NCBI RefSeq assembly: GCF_900116195.1
Contig: NZ_FOZW01000005.1
Span: 248,001-312,000 of the forward strand
Length of the DNA stretch: 64,000 nt
Origin: Alloyangia pacifica
Lineage (GTDB): Bacteria > Pseudomonadota > Alphaproteobacteria > Rhodobacterales > Rhodobacteraceae
Direction: 5' to 3'
In this document: positions 34,943 to 42,237 of the stretch, in pieces
Numbering within the stretch: the stretch's first letter is position 1
Layout: each line of letters begins with the position of its first letter
Position numbers and translations under genes: made by a program
Notes under the pieces: generated by a model
What the model was told of the DNA's origin: nothing
What the model saw: the letters and a program-made list of their open reading frames with translations, nothing else
Database searches by the model: none

Positions 34943-35491
34943 TCAGGCCGCCTGGGCGCTGACGACCGGGAAATCGATCGGCGTCTCGAACACCTCGTTG
35001 AGGTAGTTGGTCAGCGTATTGAGCGCCACATGCGCCACGATCTCGACGAGCTCGGCCTCGCTGTAGCCCGCCATCTTCACCGCCGCGACGTCGGCCTCCG
35101 AAACCTGCCCGCGCGCTTCGACGATCTTCGCGGCAAAACGCACCGCCGCATCCGCGGTCGGATCGGACGATCCGCCGGCGCGGTTCGCGGCGATTTCCGC
35201 GTCGTCGAGCTTGGCGAGGTTCTTGGCGACGAAGCTGTGCGCCGACAGGCAATAGTCGCAGCCATTGACCTGCGCCACGGCCAGCGCAATCCGCTCGCGG
35301 GTCTGCGCGCCGAGGCTGCCTTTCGAAAGCGCGGCGTTCAGGCCGAGGTAGCCTTCGAGCGCCTCAGGGCTGTTCGCGGTCAGGCGGAACAGGTTGGGGA
35401 CGCTGCCGAGCGTCTTCCTGACACCCTCGAGCAGGGGCCGGGCCGCGGCGGGCGCCGCCTCGATCGAGGCGGGAAGCTGAATGCGGGACAT
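34943..35491 (-). CDS. AhpD-like carboxymuconolactone decarboxylase family peroxidase
   Basis: An all-helical protein of 182 aa. The active CxxC is present (NGCDYCLSAH, about residues 82-91), followed by the DDAEIAANRAG and NTLTNYLNEVFETPIDFP motifs of alkylhydroperoxidase-type members. This separates it from pcaC, which has no CxxC. It probably reduces organic hydroperoxides with a thiol partner. The start at 35491 (MSRIQLPAS) is followed by the typical N-terminus. It heads a minus-strand run AhpD-like, SnoaL-like, PNPOx-like, AraC. Confidence 0.87.
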   Translation of the reverse strand: MSRIQLPASIEAAPAAARPLLEGVRKTLGSVPNLFRLTANSPEALEGYLGLNAALSKGSLGAQTRERIALAVAQVNGCDYCLSAHSFVAKNLAKLDDAEIAANRAGGSSDPTADAAVRFAAKIVEARGQVSEADVAAVKMAGYSEAELVEIVAHVALNTLTNYLNEVFETPIDFPVVSAQAA

Positions 35492-35840
35492 TATGGGGTT
35501 CTCCGTGTGTTGCGATGACCCCAATGTACGCAGCGCACCCAACCGAATCTCGGCAGAGCCTGCCAAGGTCTTGGCCGAATCTGCCATGCGCCGGTCGGCG
35601 GCCCACGCTATGCAGCCACGACGTCGGAAAAGTCACCGCTCGGACCACCTCCTGCACGACCGTCCCTGCCCATCTGCAGGGACACAAAGGCAAAATTCCG
35701 GCCAGGTTTCGGGCCCCAGGCAGCCGCGCCCTGTGGAAAACTCCTTGCCGACTCGCAGCGGTTCGGCAATAGTCACGAAAAAGATCCGGAACACGCCAAA
35801 AACCGTGAACACGCCAGGGCCCGCAGAGGACCAGCGGAAC
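35492..35840. promoter_or_regulatory. Upstream region of repABC with direct repeats
   Basis: About 350 bp between the divergent AhpD-like gene and repA. It contains a 10-bp direct repeat GAACACGCCA at 35789-35798 and 35807-35816 (period 18 bp), 24 bp before the repA start, a good candidate RepA/RepB operator. A perfect 8-bp hairpin GTCCCTGC / GCAGGGAC lies at 35662-35683. No gene was found. Confidence 0.5.
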
Positions 35841-37091
35841 ATGGCACCGAGGCAAGACAGTGAGCAGGATACCGTGCGCATGCAGGATATCACAGACGAC
35901 GAAGACCTGAACTCGGTCATTCGCGACCATTCCGAACGGCTGACCGCGCAGCTCCATGCGCAGGCCGAAAGCATGTTCCCGCCCGACGCGGCGAAGGAGA
36001 TGCGCAAGTTCACCTCGGGCGAGGCCGCGGCCCTGCTGGGCGTGAACGATTCCTACCTGCGCAAGCTGCACCTCGACGGCAAGGGCCCCTCCCCCGAGGT
36101 AACTTCCGGAAATCGCAGACATTACTCAGTCCACGACCTGCACGAGCTGCGCGTCCTGCTGGAAAAGACCGCCAGAAAGCCCGGCGACTACCTGCCCGGC
36201 CGCCGTCTTGCTCCCGAGGGCAGCGAGAACAAGTATCTCGACCACCTGCAGGTCATCGGCGTGATGAACTTCAAGGGCGGCTCGGGCAAGACCACCAGCT
36301 CGGCGCATCTCGCGCAGCGGCTGGCCCTGCTCGGCTACCGCGTGCTGGCCATCGATCTCGACCCGCAGGCCTCCTTCACCGCGCTGCACGGCGTGCAGCC
36401 CGAGTTCGACCTGCCCGACGGCGGCACGCTCTACGACGCGATCCGCTACGACGACCCGGTGCCGATCACCGATGTCATCCGCCCGACCTACATCCCCGGG
36501 CTTGACCTGATTCCCGGCAATCTCGAGCTGATGGAATTCGAGCACGAGACCCCGCGCGCGCTGGCGCAGGGCAATGCGGGCCTGTTCTTCTTCCGCGTCA
36601 AGGACGCGCTCTCGCAGGTCGACGACAACTACGACGTGGTGGTGATCGACTGCCCGCCGCAGCTCGGTTTCCTGACCATGTCGGCGCTTTCCGCCGCCAC
36701 CGGCGTTCTGGTCACCATCCACCCCGAGATGCTCGACGTCATGTCCATGTCGCAGTTCCTGCGCATGACCGCCGACCTCATGGACGTGATCGCCGAATCC
36801 GGCGCCGACATGAAACACGACTGGATGCGCTACCTGCTCACCCGCTACGAGCCGACGGACGCGCCGCAGAACCGCATCGTCGCCTTCCTGCGCACAATGT
36901 ATGGCGAGAAGGTGCTGAACGCGCCGATGCTGAAGTCCACCGCCATCTCCGATGCCGGCCTCACCAAGCAGACCCTTTACGAGGTCGACCGCAGCGCCTT
37001 CACCCGCGCCACCTACGACCGCGCGCTCGAAAGCCTCAACGCGGTGAACGACGAGATCGCCGCGCTGATCCAGAAGACCTGGGGACGGTAA
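35841..37091 (+). CDS. repA: Plasmid partitioning ATPase RepA (ParA type)
   Basis: A 416-aa ParA-family ATPase of repABC replicons that, with RepB, segregates the replicon and represses its operon. A MerR/HTH-like segment lies at about residues 55-105 (FTSGEAAALLGVNDSYLRKLH, NRRHYSVHDLHELR). The deviant Walker A motif NFKGGSGKTT is at residues 143-152, Walker A' DLDPQASFT and Walker B VVVIDCPPQLGFLT follow. ATG at 35841 is preceded by GAGGA; an ATG at 35880 is an alternative. The frame is open further upstream but without ParA similarity. Confidence 0.94.
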   Translation: MAPRQDSEQDTVRMQDITDDEDLNSVIRDHSERLTAQLHAQAESMFPPDAAKEMRKFTSGEAAALLGVNDSYLRKLHLDGKGPSPEVTSGNRRHYSVHDLHELRVLLEKTARKPGDYLPGRRLAPEGSENKYLDHLQVIGVMNFKGGSGKTTSSAHLAQRLALLGYRVLAIDLDPQASFTALHGVQPEFDLPDGGTLYDAIRYDDPVPITDVIRPTYIPGLDLIPGNLELMEFEHETPRALAQGNAGLFFFRVKDALSQVDDNYDVVVIDCPPQLGFLTMSALSAATGVLVTIHPEMLDVMSMSQFLRMTADLMDVIAESGADMKHDWMRYLLTRYEPTDAPQNRIVAFLRTMYGEKVLNAPMLKSTAISDAGLTKQTLYEVDRSAFTRATYDRALESLNAVNDEIAALIQKTWGR

Positions 37092-37124
37092 CGGGACGAT
37101 GCGCGGGACCAAGAGGAGCCTCCG

Positions 37125-38132
37125 ATGAGCGATACACGCAAGAAACGCATGTCCATGCTCGACAGCCTCGCCGCCGCCGGCAAGCAGGGCGGCGCGGGCT
37201 CGGCGATGATGGCCACCAACCGCGCGCTGCGCTCGGCCCGCGATGCGGTCGACAGCCACCGCGTCTGGGAGCTGGATCCGTCACAGATCGAAGACACGCG
37301 CACCCGCGATAGGCTCGATCCGTCGGATGTGCATGACCTGCGCGACGCGATCGAGGCCAATGGCCAGACCGTGCCGATCCTGGTGCGCCGCGACCCTGAA
37401 AAGGACGGGCGCTACCTGCTGGTTTATGGCCGCCGCAGGCTCGAGGCGATCCGCGGCTCGGACAAGGTCACCAAGGTGCGCGCGTTGGTCGCCTCGATCG
37501 ACGAGCGCGACGCGGTGACCGCGCAGATCTCCGAGAACATGGCCCGGCGCGACCTGTCGTTCATCGAAAAGGCGCTGTTCGCCCGCGAGCTGGTCGAAAG
37601 CGGCTTCGGCAACCAGAGCCAGGTCGCCGAGGTGCTGACCGTCACCAAATCGTCGATCTCCATGGCGCTTTCCGTGGCCGAGCTGATCGGCCGCGATCTG
37701 GCAACCGCCATCGGCGCCGCCCATGGCATCGGCCGCCCCCGCTGGGAGGCCATGGCCCGCGCCATCGAGGAAACCGGTGCCGACCGCGAGGAACTCGCAG
37801 GTCTCGCCGATGACGTGCACACCCGGGCACAGGTCGCCGTGGTCAACGGCGAGACCCCGCCCGAAGACGTCTCCGTCGCCGCCTTCGAGGCAGTGATGGG
37901 CCATCTGGCCCCCTCCCCTGCCCGCGCGGTCGCGCCGAAGACCAAATCGGCGGCAAAACCACGGCGGCAGGCACTGGTGGTCGATGGCCGCAAGGCCGGC
38001 ACGCTCAAGCGCACCGCCAAGGGGCTGAATATGGAATTGGACGACCCGCGTTTCGCCGACTGGATCGAGTCCGAGGCGCAGACCGTCTTCAAAGAGCTTC
38101 ACGCGCGCTGGAAAAACCGCGCGGAAGACTGA
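37125..38132 (+). CDS. repB: Centromere-binding protein RepB (ParB type)
   Basis: A 335-aa ParB-family protein that binds parS and RepA. The ParB/sulfiredoxin-like N-terminal domain includes LRDAIEANGQTVPILVRRDPE and YLLVYGRRRLEAIR, and the central HTH is ENMARRDLSFIEKALFARELVESGFGNQ with VAEVLTVTKSSISMALSVAELIG. AAGAGGAG precedes the ATG at 37125, 33 bp after repA. The likely binding sites are the two parS palindromes just after repC. Confidence 0.95.
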   Translation: MSDTRKKRMSMLDSLAAAGKQGGAGSAMMATNRALRSARDAVDSHRVWELDPSQIEDTRTRDRLDPSDVHDLRDAIEANGQTVPILVRRDPEKDGRYLLVYGRRRLEAIRGSDKVTKVRALVASIDERDAVTAQISENMARRDLSFIEKALFARELVESGFGNQSQVAEVLTVTKSSISMALSVAELIGRDLATAIGAAHGIGRPRWEAMARAIEETGADREELAGLADDVHTRAQVAVVNGETPPEDVSVAAFEAVMGHLAPSPARAVAPKTKSAAKPRRQALVVDGRKAGTLKRTAKGLNMELDDPRFADWIESEAQTVFKELHARWKNRAED

Positions 38133-38173
38133 GCAGTCAACGATAACAATGAGATAGGAGGCACGAGCCCGAC

Positions 38174-38235
38174 AAAGAAAGAGCCCCGCAAAGCATTCGC
38201 TCCACGAGACCCTGACTTGTTCTTAGCACCCTCAA
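38174..38235 (-). ncRNA. Candidate repABC antisense RNA (ctRNA)
   Basis: repABC replicons usually encode a small counter-transcribed RNA in the repB-repC gap that limits RepC. On the minus strand here a stem GAGC-GAAT-GC / GC-GGG-GCTC (38181-38202) is followed by the U-rich TTTCTTT at 38173-38180, looking like its terminator. The 5' end is approximate; possible -35/-10 elements TTGCGG-N17-TACCTT are weak. Confidence 0.4.
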
Positions 38236-38256
38236 GGTAGTGTCCGGAGCCATTGA

Positions 38257-38294
38257 CCGCAAGTCGAAATCGATTCGCGGCACGGGTATTTTTT
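38257..38294 (+). terminator. Hairpin plus T-tract upstream of repC (S-element-like attenuator)
   Basis: An imperfect stem at 38257-38280 (CCGC...GCGG with inner TCGA/TCGA pairing, one mismatch and one wobble) is followed 8 nt later by TTTTTT (38289-38294) just before the repC start. In repABC plasmids such an element attenuates repC when the antisense RNA binds. Confidence 0.5.
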
Positions 38295-38304
38295 GTCTTC
38301 GTGA

Positions 38305-39504
38305 ATGAAAAACATGGGTTACCACCCCATCACGCCTTTTGGGCGAACGGCTGAGGCTGTCGTGATCTCTCTGAAGACACGCCAGTTGGCCGCCGATGCC
38401 CCCTGCCCTATCGACAAGTGGCACATCCTGCGCGACCTGACCGCCGCCCGCAAAAGCTTCGAGCTGTCGGACCGCGACATCACGCTGCTGCAGGCTCTGC
38501 TCAGCTTCCATCCGGACAGCCAGCTCGACCCGGCGAAGTCGCTGGTCATCCACCCGTCCAACGAGACGATCTGCACCCGCGCCGGTGGCATGGCCAATTC
38601 GACCATGCGTCGCCACCTTGGACGCCTTGTCGAGGCCGGTCTGCTGCGCCGCCGTGACAGCCCGAACGGCAAGCGCTACGCCCGCCGGGTCGCCGGCGAG
38701 AAGATTGCCTTCGGCTTCGATCTGACCCCCCTGCTCCACCGCGCCGCCGAGATTGCACAGCGGGCCGAGGAAGCCCGTGCACACGAGGCCGAGATCAAGA
38801 CCCTGCGCGAGACTGCGAGCCTTCTGCGTCGCGATCTCGCAGCCCTTTCCGACCTCGGCCTCACCCAGTGCCCTGAGGGCCCCTGGGACGCGCTCAGCGA
38901 CATGGCCCGCCTCACGGCCCGCCAGCTCCGCCGCAAGCTCGACCTCGAAACTCTCGAGCAGATCGTCGCCTCGCTGCGCACCGCTGTCGCGCGTGCCGCC
39001 AGCTTCTTCGAGTTCGAAACACCTGAAATGAGCAGCAATGGTGCCCCAAATGAGCAGCACCAACAGAGTTCACTAAAAGAATCTTTAGACTCTGAACTGA
39101 CCAACGAAGAAATCGACCCAGCTTCGGAAAATGCGGCTCTAGATAGCGAGATAGACACTCGAATTGCCGAGAAGCCGGCAGCGCCTCCCCCACCCCTGCG
39201 CCTCGTCCTAGGCACCTGCTCAGAGATCGCGGTCTTCTCTCCCGATCCAATCCAGGACTGGCACGGGCTGATCAGGGCCGCAGAGAAAATTCGTCCGATG
39301 ACAGGCATCTCCGATTCCGCCTGGAACGACGCAAAGGCCGCGATGGGGCCTGAACAGGCCTCGACCACGCTCTGCGCGATGCTCCAGAGGTTCTCCGAGA
39401 TCCGCAACCCCGGCGGCTATCTGCGCCACCTCACCCGCAAGGCCCGCGAGGGAGGCTTCTCATCGACGCGAATGATCCTGGCCCTCGAACGCCGTGCCGC
39501 GTGA
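38305..39504 (+). CDS. repC: Replication initiator RepC
   Basis: RepC initiator of 399 aa, the essential replication protein of repABC replicons. The N-terminal region has GYHPITPFGRTAEA and the HTH-containing core LVIHPSNETICTRAGGMANSTMRRHLGRLVEAGLL (about residues 90-125). The C-terminal domain has NPGGYLRHLTRKAREGGFS. ATG at 38305 or 38314 could be used; there is no strong ribosome site, as usual. The centre of the gene is AT-rich and probably contains oriV. Confidence 0.94.
   Translation: MKNMGYHPITPFGRTAEAVVISLKTRQLAADAPCPIDKWHILRDLTAARKSFELSDRDITLLQALLSFHPDSQLDPAKSLVIHPSNETICTRAGGMANSTMRRHLGRLVEAGLLRRRDSPNGKRYARRVAGEKIAFGFDLTPLLHRAAEIAQRAEEARAHEAEIKTLRETASLLRRDLAALSDLGLTQCPEGPWDALSDMARLTARQLRRKLDLETLEQIVASLRTAVARAASFFEFETPEMSSNGAPNEQHQQSSLKESLDSELTNEEIDPASENAALDSEIDTRIAEKPAAPPPPLRLVLGTCSEIAVFSPDPIQDWHGLIRAAEKIRPMTGISDSAWNDAKAAMGPEQASTTLCAMLQRFSEIRNPGGYLRHLTRKAREGGFSSTRMILALERRAA
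39060..39110. other. Candidate replication origin inside repC
   Basis: An AT-rich tract in the middle of repC contains nested inverted repeats: AGTTCA (39067-39072) with TGAACT (39093-39098), and inside it CTAAA/TTTAG. In repABC replicons the origin has been mapped to the central AT-rich part of repC, so this is the best candidate. Confidence 0.4.
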
Positions 39505-39506
39505 AA

Positions 39507-39548
39507 GTTCACAGCTGTGAACTTTCGCTCCAGTTCACAGCTGTGAAC
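39507..39548. other. parS centromere: two perfect 16-bp palindromes
   Basis: GTTCACAGCTGTGAAC occurs at 39507-39522 and 39533-39548, immediately after the repC stop. It matches the repABC parS consensus GTT-N2-C-N-GC-N-G-N2-AAC, to which RepB binds. The first copy extends to a 20-bp palindrome. Confidence 0.88.
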
Positions 39549-39650
39549 CGCGCCGTCTTCCGACCTCAAGTCCGAAGACTCGGCTCCATCAAGGCTCGAC
39601 TTTCCCGGCCATCCGCAAGATACCCGTCCCGACAGATAAGGACATGACCC

Positions 39651-40202
39651 ATGAATGACGCCGCAACCGCACCGACCCAGATGAGCGCTTTCCTCGAAGG
39701 CCGGAAATTCGGCTGCGTCCTCGCGGATCCCTTCCGTGATTCCGTGGCGGAAAACCCGCGGCGCACTCTGGAAGATATCTGCGCGCTGCCTATCGCAGAG
39801 CATATGGACGACCGGGCACATTGCTATCTCTGGGTGCCGAACAGCCTGCTTCCCGAAGGGATGAAGGTCCTGCAGTCCTGGGGCTTCAAATACACCAGCA
39901 ATATTGTCTGGCAGACCGAGCATACCTCTGATTTCGACACAGCCGCCGAAGACGGAGAGGTTTTTGCGGACGTCACCCAAATTCTCCTCTTCGGCATCCG
40001 CGGCAAGAACGTGCGGACCCTTGCGCCGGCGCGCAGCACGGTAAACTTCATTCAGCCGGATGGTGCGAGTGGGCCCGGTGGCGCGGGTAAACCGGACGAG
40101 CAGTACCGGATCATCGAAAGCTGCAGCTGGGGGCCTTTCCTCGAGCTCTTCGGGACATCGACCCGGGACGGCTGGACCGGCTGGACCGAACAGGCGGGGT
40201 AA
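39651..40202 (+). CDS. MT-A70-like protein with degraded catalytic motif
   Basis: A 183-aa protein related to the MT-A70 adenine methyltransferase family. The family blocks LEDICALPIAEHMDDRAHCYLWVPN, PEGMKVLQSWGFKYTSNIVWQ and YRIIESCSWGPFLELFGTSTRDGW are well preserved. The catalytic DPPW, however, is read as DPFR (residues 26-29: FGCVLADPFRDS), so normal N6-adenine methylation is doubtful. It follows repC and the parS sites by about 100 bp. MT-A70 genes are frequent next to Rhodobacteraceae plasmid backbones. Start at 39651 has AAGGA upstream. It might be a non-catalytic DNA- or RNA-binding derivative. Confidence 0.75.
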   Translation: MNDAATAPTQMSAFLEGRKFGCVLADPFRDSVAENPRRTLEDICALPIAEHMDDRAHCYLWVPNSLLPEGMKVLQSWGFKYTSNIVWQTEHTSDFDTAAEDGEVFADVTQILLFGIRGKNVRTLAPARSTVNFIQPDGASGPGGAGKPDEQYRIIESCSWGPFLELFGTSTRDGWTGWTEQAG

Positions 40203-42237
40203 GTCGCCGAGCGCCGCTGTAAGCGTTAAGTCATCTATTGATGGATGGCGCGATGATCCCGAGACGGGGCCTTATGTCGGGCCCGTCAACTCTATCCACA
40301 AATCAGACCTGCCCGCAGTGGCAGACCCGTCAGGAGAAAGGGGCAGCGGCGGAAAGGCCGGTCGCCACCTTGGAGCCGAGCCAGCTGTCCAGGCGCGGCT
40401 TCGCCGCAGAGACCTTGAACGCCCGGAGCGACGGTCCCTGTGTCAGACGCAAAGCCGACGGTGTTCGCCAAGGCATAGCAGGGTCATGGCCCGTCGATGG
40501 GGCATTGAGGTCTGACTGTGCCGCCGGAAGAAGTTGCGGTCGCGCGCGGCCTTCGTGCAGATCAGAGGCAAACCCCGCCATGGGCAAAGACCCCAAGACC
40601 AATCTGGGAGTCGTCGCGCGCCCTGTGCCAAACGCTTCAGCCCCACTGCCAGTGCAACGGAGCCGCCACGTGACGCGTGAGCGGAGGCCGCAGCGCGTAG
40701 CGGTCGATACGCTCGGGGGACGCCATGGTACGACCGGAATTGCCCTACGCTTGGAGCGCAGGGCAATTCCGGTCGCCGTCGAAGGGACCGCCGTGGAGCA
40801 ACAGACCGGTGCGGGTTCCGGCCGGATACCGGGGAGAGATGCGGGCCTGCAGATTGGATTCCTTCTCCTGGTCGAGTTGGTCCGCCGCGCGGGCAGTTCT
40901 GGCTGCGATAGCGAGGCCTCACCAGCGTCACATGTCCCGTTTGTCGGGGAGCGATCTTGCCGTTGTCGGACTGCTTTTCGGGCCTCCGTCTGCCCGTGGC
41001 TTTCTTGCAGCATCCGTTCGCCGAAGTGGCGGGGCAGGGGCGTCTCCTGGTGTCGGGGTCCGGCGCGCGATGCTCGTCGAGCCATCCGCTGAGGAGCCGC
41101 GTCGTCCGTGGATCGCCGGTCAGCGGGCAGACGCTAGAGAGGCGCAGAGACGATGCCGTGGGCTGATATCTGGCCAGCCCAGCCGTTGGCGTCGATGACA
41201 CGCCGGTCGCTGAGTCATGGAAGGAACGCGCAGGCGGTTTCTGTAACTCCGGTCAGCTCGCCAATGAGCCGGGCAACAACTTCGCAGAGAGCGACTCGGG
41301 TGAGCAGGTGGCGATGCAGAGTCGAAAATGTGCCAATGTGATCGTAAGTAATTGGTATTGCTTCTTAAAGACCAATTTTGGTGCGAGTTTTGTCGCGCAG
41401 GCGGTGCGCAAGGCTCTTTGACGTTGCCGGAGACCCGCCATGGCCCGTCGTGGCAGGTCATCGGGGACGCGGGATCAGGGAAAAACCACATCCGCCACCG
41501 CCTCCGTCTCCGTCTCCGTCTCCGGTCAGCGCAATAGGCACCACGCCCCGTGTCCCGTGCCGCAGTGTTTGGCAGAGTTGAGTGTTTTCGGCCGGGTCTT
41601 CCTGCTCCATGGCGCCGCGGAGCTTGATGTACGAGGTCTCGCGCACGGCCATCGCCAAGCGGTTTCGGGACCGCACCATGAGCTGCATGGTGTCCTCGAT
41701 CCGGATGACGTCTCTAGAGCTGATCTGGATGTGCGAGGAGGGGGGACGTGTCGGCATTCTTCGGCGTCGGCGCGACCGAGGCCGCGCAGGTTCCCCATGG
41801 CGAAGACCGATGCCGGTCGGTGGCCGAAGCGGAGGGCCTCCCGGCCAAAAGGGTGGGGCGCCCAATGCGCCATCGGCCCGCCGGCGGTGCGCCTGCATTG
41901 CCGGCGGCCGGCGGAGCGTTTGACACCTATAGGCGGTGCGAAATGCGCCGAGAAGAGCTCGCCGATACGGCCAAGTGTGACGCGCTTGCGCCCCGTCGAA
42001 TGGTGCACGGCCTGAGGGCGTCACCGAGAGGCTCTTGGGCGTCACCGCGTTGACAATCTGTCGTCGGTGGTCGGTGAGGAGACGCGCGTATGTCCTGCGC
42101 AACGCGTCGTCTTGCTTGCGGCCCCATGGCGGGTGCGAAGGGACGCGTTGATCGTTTCTGGGCCCGGCCGGTCCCAGATGCAGGATGGGGCAGCCGGCGA
42201 GGCGTTCGCCCCGCTCGGCCGCTGCCGCCACGCGGTG
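40203..42237. other. Coding-poor 2-kb stretch, probable decayed DNA
   Basis: No recognisable gene between the MT-A70-like gene and the antiporter gene. Overlapping open frames on both strands (for example about 40238-41092 and 41458-42231) lack family similarity and coherent composition. The stretch contains a long hairpin (40731-40775), an AT-rich patch with inverted repeat AATTGGT-N14-ACCAATT (41350-41377), and a short simple repeat CTCCGT x3 (41502-41519). It may be the remnant of degraded mobile or plasmid genes. Confidence 0.5.
40731..40775. repeat. Long near-perfect hairpin
   Basis: The arms CGACCGGAATTGCCCT (40731-40746) and AGGGCAATTCCGGTCG (40760-40775) are perfectly complementary over 16 bp. 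After one A/C mismatch the stem continues for 4 bp (CGCT/AGCG) to a 3-nt TGG loop. Confidence 0.85.

Noticed and set aside
40731-40775. Integron attC-like site
   Set aside because: The stem is almost perfect and lacks the bulged bases and core GTTRRRY-type ends; no integrase gene is nearby.
41502-41525. CTCCGT tandem repeat as a CRISPR or functional array
   Set aside because: Only three 6-bp units, no spacers; a simple repeat.
40238-42231. Several 150-280 codon open frames in the coding-poor region
   Set aside because: None shows a family motif, ribosome site and coherent composition together; frames on both strands overlap equally.
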